In this document: in pieces, positions 34,146-46,650 of the stretch
How positions within the stretch are numbered: position 1 is the first letter of the stretch
Layout of the letters: each line of letters opens with the position of its first letter
Assembly (NCBI GenBank): GCA_963921425.1
Contig: OY992833.1
Span: 4,218,501 to 4,282,500 of the forward strand
Reading direction: 5' to 3'
From: Dryas octopetala
Lineage: Eukaryota; Streptophyta; Magnoliopsida; Rosales; Rosaceae
DNA: 64,000 nt
Notes under the pieces: model-generated
What the model was told of the DNA's origin: nothing
What the model saw: only the letters and a program-made list of their open reading frames with translations
The model's database searches: none
Position numbers and translations under genes: made by a program

Positions 34146-35904
34146 ATGAGTTTGATCTCGAATAGAGGTGGATCTCGGAGGTCCAATTTAGCATCCATGT
34201 CCGCCCCTACAGCCCAGCCCGCCGTTGCAGTACAGGCCGGCCTCATAGTCCAGGGCGAATCGACCCCGGCGATAGCCCCAGATCTCTCATCGAGTACTGG
34301 GTCTACGATTTTGTCGACACGGAAGGCCCGACGTGGTCACCGTTATGGTGGATATGATAATGTTGCGTCATCCACTCGTACTGCCTCATCATCATAGAGT
34401 AAGAAAAATGTTTTCACAACACTTGTGTTTAGGTTAAATTTATTTAGATGTTATAAAATTACTGTGAAATTAATATGTTATATTTGTTTTTCTAGGTACC
34501 AAAAACACGAGGGGGATAAGTAGAGGGTTGAAGGCGTCCCAAATCATGCGCACGACGAACGAGATGATTCGAATCGTTCTTGAGAAAGATCTCCTACGAC
34601 CGAGCAAGGAGATCCATAGTACTTTCGCTTCCTTTGTCGAGGCGATTATCCGTGCCGATTGCCCCATGCTTTTTCCCAGTTGGGAAAGGTTGATGACGCC
34701 ATCAAGAGGAGCATTATGGGCTCTATTTCAGTGAGTATATTTCGATTAATACAAAATGATGAATTTGATCATTCCTAACAATTTAATATTAATTTTTTTC
34801 AAGTAAACTATGACATTCGGATGGAGGATCCGGATGTAGCTAGGTATATGGAGAAGTTATTAAGAAAAGTTTATACACAATGGAAGCACGAGCTGCACAG
34901 GGAATATAACATGTTTGGATTGGCAGATGAGGCATTGGCCAGCCCTTCTCCGGAGATGGCATCTCGGCTTGATCAGTGACAGTAGTTGTGCACTCATTTT
35001 CAGAGTCCAGAATTTTTGGTATGTTATATCATTTTAAGACTTTAAAAATCTTTTTTCTTATATTATTCCTTTATCGTATATGCACTAATGCATTTACAAT
35101 TTGCTTAATATTTAACAGAAGAAGTCAAATGCCAATCTCAAGAATCGAAAAGCGCCAGCAAGGATTGATCATCATGGTGGTTCGATGCCCTTCTCATACC
35201 GGGTGGAGTCGTATCGTCAGGTGCGCCATTATTTAATTTAATATATATATTCCTTAGTATTGTTTGAGTTTTTGTCAACATTACATTCTTTTTCAGGCTG
35301 GTTCGCAATTTCCGGAGCTCAACAACTACAGGGATGTTTATGGCCGACTCGGCAACCACAAGGGCATGGCGAAGCATGTTAGTTTTTTATATTTTAGTTT
35401 TATTTCACAATTTTTTATATTTGTATTTAATTTCCTAATTTCTAACTTGTGTATAACATTTTGAAGGCTGAGATGCTCGCCAAGAAGGCGAGTTATTTGG
35501 AGGAGGTGGCCAGCCAGTACCTTCCGGACACTCCGTTGGAGTCGATCACAGTCCCCAATCGTGATGCCGGTCTTCATATTATGACAGAGACACTGGGTGT
35601 TAGGTGTGGTAGGGAGATACGTGGAATGGGAGCGGGTCGAGTTCGTCATCTCAGCGCCGGGTCTTTGTCTCAGCCATCTGCAGAATTCGTCAACCTGTCC
35701 ACTGAAGTGCAGCTGTTGAGGGGTCAGCTAGAAGAATCGAGAGCGGCATATGCACAGCATACGAGTAAGGTGCATCAGATGGAGCAGATGTTTGGCCAAT
35801 TGGCCAGGATTGTACCTGGGTTTGTGCTGCTACCGAACATTGACCAGTGCATGTCAGGCTCCTCCACCGGTGCCGATGATGATACTGACCTAGGGGGCCA
35901 TTAG
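34146..35904 (+). pseudogene. CACTA TNPA-like protein (plant En/Spm transposase family), decayed
   Basis: A spliced gene downstream of TNP2, in the position of TNPA in En/Spm. Segments: 34146-34397 (Ser/Ala-rich N-terminus), about 34496-34733 (KDLLRPSKEIHSTFASFVEA), about 34805-35035 (RMEDPDVARYMEKLL, LHREYNMFG), a short exon near 35120-35220 (HHGG and YRVESYR phrases in a shifted frame), about 35297-35380 and 35467-35904 (KKASYLEE, then a coiled-coil-like stretch). The family normally binds subterminal repeats. Nonsense codons at 34977 (TGA) and 34983 (TAG) stand in a QWQWL-like context, both probably from Trp codons, and a TAG closes exon 1 at 34395. Splice borders are estimates. Confidence 0.75.
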
Positions 35905-36079
35905 TGATTGTATGTACCGATTATATTTGTATATAATATTAAATTGTTACTACTTTGTATGGATATTTAGATATATAAATTTATTAATTTTGTCTTATAT
36001 AGTTTTTGAATAAAGATTTTTTTTAAAATATTAAATTCAAATATATAATCTAAATAAAAAAAAAATTTTAAAAAAATAA

Positions 36080-36771
36080 ATATGTTTAGGCAACGAACAA
36101 ACACTCTTTGGGCGAGGAATAATTAATTTCGTCACCCAAAGCATGTTTAGGTGACGAACAATTTTGTCGCCTAAACATGCTTTGGGAGAGGAATAATTAA
36201 TTTTGTCGGCCAAAGTATGTTTAGGCGACAAAATTGTTCATCGCCTAAACATGCTTTGGGAGAGGAATAAGAATTTCGTCGCCCAAAGTATGTTTAAGCG
36301 ACGAACAATTCTGTTGCCTAAACATGCTTAGGAAGAGAAATAAGGATTTCGTCGCCCAAAGTATATTTAAGCGACGAATAATTTCACTGCCTAAACATTC
36401 TTTGGGGGAGGAATAAGAATTTCATCGCCCAAAATATGTTTAGGCGACAAACAATTCCGCCGCCTATACATTCTTTGGGAGAAGAATAAGAATTTCATCG
36501 CCCAAAGTATGTTTAGGCGACGAACAATTCCGCCACCTAAACATACTTTGGGCGACGAATAATATGTCTGTCGCCCAAAGTCTCTTCAGGAGACGAACCA
36601 AATTCGTCGCCCCAGGTATCCTTGGGCGACGGAATTTATTTGTTCGTCGCCCAAGACTTTGGGCGACCAAACTGTTGACGAAGACAGTTCGTCGTCCAAA
36701 AGTTTGGGCGACGAAATTCGACTTTGGGAGAGGAACTAGGTTCGTCACCCAAACTCTTTTTTCTTGTAGTG
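36080..36771. repeat. CACTA right subterminal repeats
   Basis: About 15 inverted pairs of GTTTAGGCGACGAACAATT and TTTGGGAGAGGAATAA types up to the terminal GTAGTG. The TTTAGGCGACGAA variant dominates here, whereas TTTGGGCGAGGAA dominates on the left. Confidence 0.85.
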
Positions 36772-36841
36772 ATAGTAAATTAAACATATTTCACTAATTT
36801 TTTTTATTGAACATATTACACTAAATTAAACAACCATATTA

Positions 36842-36968
36842 ATTATTTAATTAAAAGTTACATATACCACTAGCATATTAATTATTCTCTTGTTCTTACT
36901 TATTTTGAAAAAAAAAACAATAAAATAAAAAGCCCAACTAAGTAGCCCACCAGCCCTTTTGACCACAA

Positions 36969-37000
<32 letters not shown>

Positions 37001-38018
37001 AAGTTGCCCACCAGCCCCACGCCCCCACACACAAATTTAAGTAAACCTATTATTATTTAATTAAAAGTTACATATACCACTAGCATATTAATTATTCTCT
37101 TGTTCTTACTTATTTTGAAAAAAAAAAAACAATAAAATAAAAAGCCCAACTAAGTAGCCCACCAGCCCTTTTGACCACAAAAAAAAAAAAAGTAGCCCAC
37201 CATTCCCACGCCCGCACCCACAAATTTTAGTAAACCTATTATTATTTAATTAAAACTTACATATACCTCTAGCATATTAATTATTCTCTTGTTCTTACTT
37301 ATTTTGGAAAAAAAAAAAAAACAATAAAATAAAAGCCCAACTAAGTAGCCCACCAGCCCTTTTGACCAAAAACAAAAGCCCACCAGCCCCACGCCCCCAC
37401 CCACAAATTTAAGTAAACCTATTATTATTTAATTAAAAGTTACATATACCACTAGCATATTAATTATTCTCTTGTTCTTACTTATTTTGAAAAAAAAAAA
37501 AACAATAAAATAAAAAGCCCAACTAAGTAGCCCACCAGCCCTTTTGACCACAAAAAAAAAAAAAAAAAAAAAAAGTAGCCCACCAGCCCCACGCCCCCAC
37601 CCACAAATTTAAGTAAACCTATTATTATTTAATTAAAAGTTACATATACCACTACCATATTAATTATTCTATTGTTCTTACTTATTTTGAAAAATAAATA
37701 AATAAATAAAAAGCCCAACTAAGTAGCCCACCAGCCCTTTTGACCACAAAAAAAAAAAAAAAAAAGTAGCCCACCAGCCCCACGCCCCTACCCACAAATT
37801 TAAGTAAACCTATTATTATTTAATTAAAAGTTACATATACCTAGGGGTGGGTTCGGTCCGGTTACCGAACCGAGAACCCCAAACCGGCAACCGACCGGAC
37901 CCCCCTCGGTTGCCCCTTTTGGTTACCGAGACCGGAACCGAAATGCCGGTAAACCGGCACTCGGTCGGACCGGCATTTCGGGTCGGCTCGGCTCGGTATG
38001 GCCATTGACCGGCTTGAG

Positions 38019-38073
<55 letters not shown>

Positions 38074-39562
38074 AGAGCAAGGGAACAGAGAGATGCCATC
38101 GGAGGTCGAACTGGGTGGCTTCGATTCGCCGCCTTGGGGAGTCGTCGGCGTGAGGGAAAGGTACCAAAATGACCGGCTCGATGAGAGGAATGAGTTCTGG
38201 GTGGTGGGAAGTCGCGAAGCCGTCGGAGCACAAAGATCGCCGGCAAAGGGCTCGGCTCTGCCCCAGCTCAGGTTGCCGCGATCCTTGCCTTTCTGGAAAA
38301 TCAAAACACATGGGCAAAGAGAGGAGGGAGAGGCGAGCATTTCGGAGGTGGTCTCGCCTCCATTAGCCGCCGGACGACAGTGTATCGCCGATCAAAGGCA
38401 CGACGAGAGAGAGAGAGCGTGACGTCGGGGAGAGAGAAAGTGAAAGTCAGAAATGAGAGAGAAAGGGGGAGTTGGCAGGAGAGAGAAGAGATGATTAAAA
38501 ACTAAAAATAAAATGTTTTAAAAATTTAGACAATAGGATATTTTGGGTTTAGGGTTTAGGGTATTTTGGGGTTTGGGTGGGGTTTAGGGTTTGGACTTTG
38601 GGGTTTAGAGTTTTTACTTTGTATTACATATGTTTTATAATTTATATAAAACATTTTATATAATGCATTTCTAAACCCTAAACATTTATATAGACTATAG
38701 TTATTAGTTATAGACTATTATCATCTTATACCATACTAAACATTTTTATAGACTATAGTTATTAGTTATATACCAACTATAAATTATTGAATTATTATCA
38801 ATTATAGTCTTAGGGTATATGGTATATAGGATATAATAAGCCTTATAATGTATATGATTTAAAAATTTTAAAATACATAATAGGGTTTAGGATTTAGGGT
38901 ATGAGATATAGGAATAGGATATAGAGTTTAGTATTTAGTTTATAGTTATATGATATAAATTGTTTAGAATATGGTATAATATTAGTTTAGGGTATTTGTA
39001 ATTAGTTTTTATATAGAAATGTATTATATAAATTAAAAAACATATAAATTATTAATTATGGGGTTTAGGGTATAGAAAGGGTTTAGGGTTTATAAATTTA
39101 TATATTTTTTATATAAATTATAGAAATTTATATAAATGTATTATAGAAAGGTATTTTAGGGTATAGAAATGTATAAAAATGTAATATTTAAATTAAATGT
39201 TATATATACTCGGTTCGGTTCGGTAAACCAACGGTTTTAAGATCTGAAAACCGGAACCGGAACCGAACATACCGGTTCGGTTGGCAAACCGAGATCTCGG
39301 TACGGTTTCTCTCCGGTACGGTTATTTTCGGTATCGGTTGAAGCGGTTTCGGGTACGGTCTCGGTTTTTCGGTCAAACCAACCCAGCCCTACATATACCA
39401 CTAGTATATTAATTATTCCCTTGTTCTTACTTATTTTGAAAAATAATAATAATAAAATAAAAAGCCCAACTAAGTAGCCCAAAAGCCCTTTTGACCACAA
39501 AAAACAAAAAAGTAGGCCACCAGCCCCACACCCCACCCACAAATTTAAGAAAGTAAACCTAT
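36842..39562. repeat. Tandem array of ~183-210-bp units, split by a hAT element
   Basis: Units begin with ATTATTTAATTAAAAGTTAC at 36842, 37052, 37241, 37424, 37624 and 37815. Each carries CATATACCACTAGCATATT, an A run, GCCCAACTAAGTAGCCCACC and another A run. The sixth unit is interrupted at 37842 and resumes at 39392-39562. Period differences come almost entirely from the two A runs. Non-coding. Confidence 0.9.
37842..39391. mobile_element. hAT-type non-autonomous element, 1550 bp
   Basis: Termini TAGGGGTGGGTT and AACCCAGCCCTA are inverted, with a perfect 8-bp target duplication CATATACC (37834-37841 and 39392-39399). Both subterminal regions are rich in ACCGG/CGGTTCGG. The interior has a (GA)n run at 38022-38069, a GC-rich block (38090-38370) with open frames that I do not recognise, and AT-rich DNA with scattered TTTAGGG. 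No transposase. Confidence 0.9.
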
Positions 39563-39959
39563 TAATTAACCTACCCACCCACTTTTCCCAAGTTCTCAAG
39601 CACAAAAGCCCACCCACACTCTTCTTCAAAATACAACATGCAATGTGAGTTTGTGAAAGAGAGAGTGAGAGCAGAGAGCGAAAAATGCAGACAAAATTGA
39701 AAGAAAGCATACCTCAAATCTCAATGCAGTATGAACAAATCAATTGAGTTTGAACTTTGAAGGCTGAATTGAAGAGAAGCCAACTTGAAGTGAAGAAACA
39801 AAGAATGTGAGAAAGAGTTTCTGCATTTAAATTTTTAAAGTTTGCAGGAACCTATAAGATATGGATAGAAAATGATGGGAAAGAAAAGTTGGACAAAGTC
39901 AGATCGTGGAAGACAAGATGAGTGCTTGTTTGAATTTACTGGCCGATGAGAAATAATTA
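39563..39959. other. Intergenic, no gene seen
   Basis: Ordinary AT-rich sequence with a GAGAGA-rich patch near 39655-39680. Confidence 0.55.
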
Positions 39960-40520
39960 CACTATTAGAAAAACACCGATATACATTAGTGCAAAACTGA
40001 TGAATAATCTTCATTTCAACCGATGTTTCCAGAGGCGATATCTAATGTACCCTTTTAGACATCAGTTTTTAAACATCAACTTATAACTGATGTTTAATAT
40101 ATGTTTTAATATCGCATTATTTTTAATTTGATATTAATGATGGACCAAATACATCAGTTTATGTCATTTTCGATGAGTAAATTAAGTGAAACACATGTTA
40201 GATATATAGGTCATCATAAATTATTTTGGAACTGATATAAATTCCTATATTATACATCAGTTTTTGAATTTGTTTAGATATAGTAAGTCAAGTATTTCCA
40301 AGTATTTACATCATAATTAATATGATTAGACATTAGTTTTAATAAAACATTGATACGAAAGTTGTGTATGGTATCAGTATTGTTTTAAAATATGATATGT
40401 AATATCTCTAAAATTACAGTTTTTTGCATTAACTGATATCTTTAATTTTTTTCCCACAAAAAATAGTGATATGTAAAGTGTGGTATATATCAGTTTAATA
40501 TGTGGACAAGTGATATAATT
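39960..40520 (+). mobile_element. Left end of a CACTA-like element
   Basis: CACTATTAGAAAAACACCG opens the region, followed by inverted copies of ACATCAGTTT and AACTGATGT up to about 40510, as in CACTA subterminal regions. I did not find a matching right terminus, so the element is truncated or its end lies unrecognised before 42611. Confidence 0.55.
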
Positions 40521-41969
40521 GATAATGGTACTTGAGTACCCAAGATAAAACCTGCTGACAATTTCAAAATACCCATGATTGCTTGCAATTTCACAATACA
40601 CAAGTGCTTGCAAGTTAAAAATGCCTTCCTCTCATAAATGTATCATCCATACAATATCAAAATGATGAAAGTACTTGGTCAAATTTAGCCAAAAGAGATT
40701 ACACAACTTAAACTAGCTAGCACATCTACTTAAGCTATCTTATTTCTTATTTCTTCTTTTCAAGCACTTGGTATTCAAAAATCTGCCACAATTTACAAAA
40801 ATATAGGCATGGCAGCAACACTTGATCTAAACCAATTGTTCCTTTACAAAAAAATGGCATGGCAGCAGCACCTCATCAAAATTCCATAAGTAGCAACCCT
40901 TTATCTACAAATATGCAATATTCCTCCTTAACAAAATAATGGCATTGCAGCACTAGCTAACTATATTGATCTAAACAAAATATCAAGGGACCAAATACCA
41001 ACATGCACATAATTCATGTTCACAAAGTTAACATCAATTCCTTCTTTGGCCTTTAAAAAGAAAATTAAATAATCCTGCTAGCTACTCAATTCCTATGGTC
41101 AGAGAGAAATTCGACGTATTCAGTTCAATTCAAAGATAAAAAATGCGTCCACCCAAAAAAGAAAAAGATAAAAAAGATAAGATAAACAATGAGAACAACA
41201 CTAAATATATATAATATAACATAAATATAGCATAACCAGGTCAGACCCGTGGTCAAGCCATACCTCAAAAGCAGTCAATTGCTCAGTGAAAAATGGACTT
41301 GGCTGGAACATAGCAAAAATATGAAACTCAGTCAATATGAAGACAGATCTTGCAAATACAAAATAGAAAATCAATACAATATATCTAAAACATGAATATC
41401 GATCAGTATCTTCTTTTTTTGGGGCCAAAGAATATCATGAGTATCCTTTTAATATATATGTCTAGAACCTGAAAATGTTGAAATTTAACTTTTTAGCAAA
41501 AGGAAATCTATCCTTAAAAATCTGTTGGAAGTTCTACCAGGAAATCCACACCTCAACAAATAATTAACATTACATCATACTCAGAGGATCTAATATCAAT
41601 AAATAAATAAAAAGAAAAAGAACAAGAGAAAAAGAACCAAGACATTAAGAAATCATATTCCAAATCAAAACAAACTGGCTCTGCCCATAGACAGTTTCGT
41701 TTTGATAGAAATGGTCAGATTGTAATACATTCAATAGCTTTGCTTTTGCTTTTGCTTTTGCTTTTAATTAGTTTCAAGAACAAGTTCTTCTACATTTTTA
41801 AAATAGCACATAGGGCTTCACTTTGATGATTCATATTGTAACAAGAAAATAAATAAATCCAAAGAAATAAACAATCGCCTGAAACATCTAGAAAACCAAT
41901 TCAACAAGATTAAACACCCCATTTTCTTTTAGCTACCTATATATATAGAATAATGAAACCAAATGTATA
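40521..41969. other. AT-rich DNA, probably interior of the CACTA-like element
   Basis: No protein recognised. Two near-repeats occur around 40800-40870, sharing AATGGCATGGCAGCA phrases. A short (CTTTTG)n run is near 41741-41766. Confidence 0.5.
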
Positions 41970-42077
41970 CCAGTACGGATGACGAATCAGGTGTAGTCCA
42001 AGTTTATCAGCAACCTCAGAAGCACACATGGCATTTGGAAGGTCTTTCTTATTAGCAAGGCCCAGCAGTGTTGCATA
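41970..42077 (-). pseudogene. Captured ARF-type small GTPase fragment
   Basis: The minus-strand frame from 42077 to 41970 reads [14 protein letters not shown], then [12 protein letters not shown], then LIRHPYW. This is the region around the guanine-specificity motif NKxD and the following helix of ADP-ribosylation factors (family consensus ANKQDLPNAM and DKLGLHSLR). Only about 35 residues remain; the P-loop, the switch regions and the C-terminus are absent. It is not functional. It lies between CACTA termini, in the style of gene fragments carried by non-autonomous CACTA elements. Confidence 0.8.
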
Positions 42078-42607
42078 GAACTAGACCTTGATTGGTGTTA
42101 AAGAGAGGTTTCAGAAACAAACTGGATATTGAAAATATGCAAGAAAGGCTATATTTAGCTGGAGAAACTTACAATATAATTCTTGTTGGTTTAATTTTCT
42201 CACTTTCAAGCTTTCAACTTCACTCCTGTTGTTTTCCTGCATTTCATCATAATCAAACCATTCTAAGTTCTGGTGGACATATATAGCGAGACAATTAAAC
42301 AGACTATAGTAACTAGACTGAACAATAATAAATTTATACAATTAGAAACTTTTCAATATTATGTAAATACCAACTATACTAATAGATCACCTGTATGTAT
42401 ATTATATAGAAATTAGATAAAACTAGGTTCCTCCACGGTATATCATTATTATTCGTTGGTTCTTTAAATTAATTCTTTAAGCTTTTAAAGTACTTAATTA
42501 AATATATAAAACTAGGTAGCGGTGCTTAATGTTTTCATGTCTACCCTAACCAACTTTCAAAAGTAATCCCCAAAGGTTTTTACTTTCTATTTCTCTTGGG
42601 GGGGTTC
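42078..42607. other. AT-rich DNA, no gene seen
   Basis: A possible further captured exon on the minus strand near 42240-42270 reads EWFDYDEMQ but is too short to assign. Otherwise nothing recognised. Confidence 0.45.
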
Positions 42608-43079
42608 TATCACTACTACAAAAATCGTCATAGATGACATCTAAACAATGTCATCTTTGACATTTAATGACACCTTGTAAAAGAGTCAATTTCGTGAGAG
42701 ACGGTGCAAGTCAAAAACATGTAAAATGTAACAATCACACTGTTACAAATCAAATAAGACGTATAAAATTGATCAGGAGGAAATAAGATGCACATAGTTC
42801 ACTGACAAGTTAAGCAATAGAAAAATTAATAAAAGTTGAAACTCTAGAAAAGTGGGTGAACATACAAAAAGTTTCAGAATTTTCTGTTTGTGACGATGGG
42901 TCACCATGATTTCTCTATGCTCCAGATTGAATATTGTGGAGTTTCACAACCCACACTTGCCAGTTCCTTGTTCAAAATTAGCACCCATAATACTAACTGG
43001 AATATTTACAAAAATAAAAAAATAAAAAAATGAATGCACCCACACTAATTCACTAACTCAAGTAAGGGAGGACCAGTTT

Positions 43080-43333
43080 TAGCAACCATATTGCTTCTTC
43101 TTCACCCACCACAGAGTTTACATTATCTATTTCAATAGAGCCCCTGACATCAGATTTCTAGAAAAACGAAAGAAAATCAGAAGGAGATCAATTTGGTAAC
43201 ATATATACTAATATTAAACATGTTCATACATAATAGCTACAAAGCATTACCTGCAGATAATGGACTTAAAGAGGAAGATGGCAACGAGATAAACAAGACC
43301 CAGATAGGATATGATAGTAATAAAGCTGTAGGA
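43080..43333 (-). pseudogene. Captured exons of an unidentified membrane protein
   Basis: On the minus strand a CTACAG acceptor near 43328 precedes about 75 bases that read SYLGLVYLVAIFLFKSI, a likely membrane segment. A CTGCAG|GTAATG donor follows near 43252. Further on, a TTTTTCTAG acceptor near 43160 precedes KSDVRGSIEIDNVNSVVGEE. Intact splice signals around coding-like blocks indicate copied genomic gene fragments. The family is not recognised. Confidence 0.5.
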
Positions 43334-43749
43334 GCAAGAATCAAACAAATTTAGATTTTAGATGATAGACCTTTAATTTCTGAGACAGAAGGCCATACAC
43401 TGAGAAAAATGCAGAATTCAAGCTGTGTCAATATTGATCTCTTTTATTGAGGATTTGAAACCTGGCCTAATATTAATTATATCCTTTGTGAAGGAGGATG
43501 ATAGTATTATAAATGTTCCAATTCCAAACACAAAAACCGATCTTGATATATCTTTTCCACATTATTAAATCCACTGAGAAAATAACAAGAACAAAAAAAT
43601 TAAGAATTGAAAACATTTTACAGTAGAAGTTGCAAATCGGTGCCTGAAGCAAAAAAAGAAACCTCATGTGTTGTAGAAACTGATCAACAAAGAAACCTAC
43701 AAATAAGCTTTCACACTTCAAAGAAACCAAAATAGCCACCACACGGTCA

Positions 43750-44010
43750 TGTGTTCGGATTTAGGGTTTTTCGTTCCTTTCAATTTCATATCAATCCAGT
43801 ACACAGAGACGTAGTGCATAAAGATGGGGCCAAGATTGATACCTGGGTTGAGGCTAACAACCGCCGGAGTCGCTGTAAACTCGCCGGAAAGCCGCGAGAT
43901 TCTCTGTTTCGATACGCCGCCGTGCATTGTCGTCGAAACAAAAGAAAGGTACTAGGAGGTGCAGCGCACCGAGGAGAGAAGGTTGGTGGTGGTGCGACAC
44001 CTTGCCGTCG
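43750..44010 (-). pseudogene. Captured 5'-exon-like GC-rich block
   Basis: On the minus strand a frame from 43927 starts MHGGVSKQRISRLSGEF within DNA much richer in GC than its surroundings, with an upstream CT-rich leader. It looks like the first exon and 5' UTR of a host gene carried by the CACTA element and possibly linked to the exons at 43080-43333. Not recognised. Confidence 0.35.
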
Positions 44011-44258
44011 CTAGAAACGGTGGATCGCCGGAAATGGGTTAGACGCTGTTTGGGTTCGAATCGATTTCTTGGCTGGGTGTTTGAGGAGACGGAGACCAAA
44101 GGGAGAAGGGGGAGGAGGAAGCGAGCAGCCCGGTGCCGGTCCCGTCGCTAGCCGCCGTCAGGCGGTGGCAGATCGAAGAGAAAACTCGGGGAGAGAGAGA
44201 AAAGAGAGATGTATAAAAAAAACGGGTGTCATCTATTTAACTTTCTGTAGTAGTGTAT

Positions 44259-45488
44259 AATTATATCGGTAAGCTTGAGGATAAGCTCTGAGAATGGTGG
44301 ACCATGCACTTTCTGCAGCTAACATCTACTCTACATCTCTGTACTGTTATATAATTTAGCGCGCACCATCTCTCATATCATATTTTGATCTAATTAATAT
44401 GCAAGAACAAGGGGAAAGAAAAAGGAAGAGTACAGTTTGTATTTCACTCTTTATGACAAACATAAAAAAAAGACCCGGATGGTAGTTGTGGTTTGTACTT
44501 TGTACTGTTTAAAATAAATTAAGCTAGTATCCTACTTCAATTTTGTCAAAACTAACAGACACGGTGGTGTGTTAAAAACTATACCCACAAACCCCCACCC
44601 CCCCAAAAGAGAGAGAGAGAAATAATCAAATTTGTTAGCAATAAATTCAAAAGTATCACAAATATAAGTTAAAACCAAAAGATCTAAAGGGGAGACAAAT
44701 AACAGGAAATCAAGCAAACAAATTCATATACAAACAGTGATACATTAGCACATAGCCAACTACAACAAATAAGATCATCATTATATAATTTACCCATTTT
44801 TTTCAATGTTAGTGCATCTAGAAAATTTCTAATAGATTAGAATTAACCTTCAATCCAAAAGGAAAATATACCCCCAAAGTAGACAAAACGTGACCTCTCG
44901 TCTCAAACTAGGAAGGTCCAAACACTTCAAACTCATTAGAATTATCATTCCAATTCAGACAATTATGTAGAATATCATTAAGTAAATCAATCATTGAGGA
45001 TATATATACAAGTAATATGCAAGGTTATCAAAACAGTATATTAATTTCACATTTAAACTTATGACCAAGAAATAATTAATCCATGAATTTGGACAAGACA
45101 GTTCACACAATAAATTTCATAGAAAAATGACAGAAATCGTGAATTTATATATAACACATCTTCATTGTCATTAATTTATTAATTAATATTGGTGTATAGC
45201 ATGAATAAATATATAACTCAATCATTTAGAGACACAAATGAGTAAGTAGAGATGACAACCAATATACGTACAGTACTTAAGAGTTAAGACCTTGTTTCAA
45301 GAAGCAAGTTGCCATAAGAAATTAAGCTATCAAATTTACTCCATAATTTGCATGGAAGAATAAAACAAACATTCCTTTATTTGGCAATATATAATTTATT
45401 GCTTAAGCTACTTAGATGATTAATATTTGTAAGAATCTAGTTTCTTCTTCTCTTCTATCATTTTTTCTAGAGAGAAAATAGATGGTGA
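44259..45488. other. AT-rich intergenic DNA, no gene seen
   Basis: About 1.2 kb between two CACTA elements, without coding signal or inverted ends that I can identify. Confidence 0.6.
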
Positions 45489-46557
45489 TGACACTACTAC
45501 AAAAAACGTAATATACAACGGATTTTATCCGTTATATAAGTTGTCAAAATACCGTCGTTTAATCGACCGACGTCTATTGGGGTACCAATAGACAATGGGT
45601 AATATCCATTGTCTTTTAATCATTAATACAATGGTTTTAATTTAAAACCGTTGTATATACACCCTCAAAAACCAATGATTTAGGAGATACCGTTGTTGCG
45701 TACTTATCTAGACATCGATTTTTATTAAAAGACCGATGTGTACTAATAGTCGAGACAACGTTTTCTATACCCTAATGGATGTATTTTACAACTGTTTTAA
45801 GTATAAACATGAGGTGAAATAGTCATTAAGACAACGGTTTATGTATAATAACCGTTGTGTAAAATAACAATTTCAATTTGCTTTTGATGTATATAATGCT
45901 TTGGTACATCGGTTTTTATTGAAAACCGTTGTAGGATGACACTTTAAACAACGGTTTTAACCATATAAACATTGTGCAAGATAATAATTTCAATTTGATT
46001 TTGATGTATATAATGCTTTGGTACAACGATTTCTGTTGAAAACCATTGTAGGACGACACTTAGTACAACTGGTTTTAACCATATAACCATTGTGTAAGAT
46101 AATATTTCAATTTGATTTTGATATATATAATGCTTTGATACATTGGTCTTTATTGAAAACCAATGCAATACAACACTTAGTTATAGTACACTAATACACG
46201 CTCATGCTCAGAATTAAACCAAAAGACTTTTCATAAATATAAGTAAGATTACATTACATGATAGGTTCCATAAGTGTGATCAGTTGTACAAAAAATACAT
46301 TCAGTCAAACTAGCTTAAAAGAAGAGACACAAAAAAAAAAACCTAGTTTAACATAACACATTTACTTCCTTCCAACTTGACCCCCCTAAGTCATAAGCAT
46401 ATGCATCCATATCTGCCAGCTTCTTATTGCCAACTACAATCAAAACAAAACTAATAAGATACCAATGCAATGCAAAGCAATATTAGGCAAGTCATATGCA
46501 AGCTCTAAATAGAAGAATTGAAAACACTATTATAATCCTTGATAATTTTGTATATTT

Positions 46558-46650
46558 ACACATCGATATCTTCTTGGGTATAAGTGTTGTCCTTCCTCCT
46601 CCCCATACCTTTTAAAGTAGCTGCCCCAACTCCAAAGCTCTAAGAAAACT
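46558..46650 (-). pseudogene. Exon-like fragment, unidentified
   Basis: The minus strand reads GVGAATLKGMGRRKDN then TYTQEDIDV without a stop. Composition and context suggest a copied exon, but I recognise no family. Confidence 0.25.

Larger units (their letters stand above)
25715..36771 (+). mobile_element. CACTA (En/Spm-type) DNA transposon, 11.06 kb, with two decayed genes
   Basis: Left end CACTACAAAAAAAA and right end TTTTCTTGTAGTG are the diagnostic CACTA termini. The flanks are ACA (25712-25714) and ATA (36772-36774). Neighbouring repeat units read GCCATAGTAAAT, so the 3-bp target was ATA with one later change on the left. Both ends carry dense subterminal repeats built on TTTGGGCGACGAA. 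The interior has a TNP2-like transposase gene (29785-33864) and a second TNPA-like gene (34146-35904), both full of stops. A 745-bp Mutator-like element is nested at 31618-32362. It was once autonomous-type but is now inactive. Confidence 0.93.
42611..44255. mobile_element. Non-autonomous CACTA element, 1645 bp
   Basis: Left end CACTACTACAAAAATCGTCA and right end TTTCTGTAGTAGTG, with perfect 3-bp target duplication TAT (42608-42610 and 44256-44258). Subterminal GATGACATC/GTGTCATC motifs occur at both ends. The interior carries exon-like pieces of host origin on the minus strand and a GC-rich 5'-exon-like block at 43780-44200. No transposase. Confidence 0.9.

Noticed and set aside
38543..38605. 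TTTAGGG repeats that look like interstitial telomere sequence
   Set aside because: Only a few scattered, imperfect units inside a hAT element; no uninterrupted array.
39960..42610. A complete CACTA element here
   Set aside because: The left terminus and subterminal repeats are present but no TAGTG-type right terminus with matching motifs was found.
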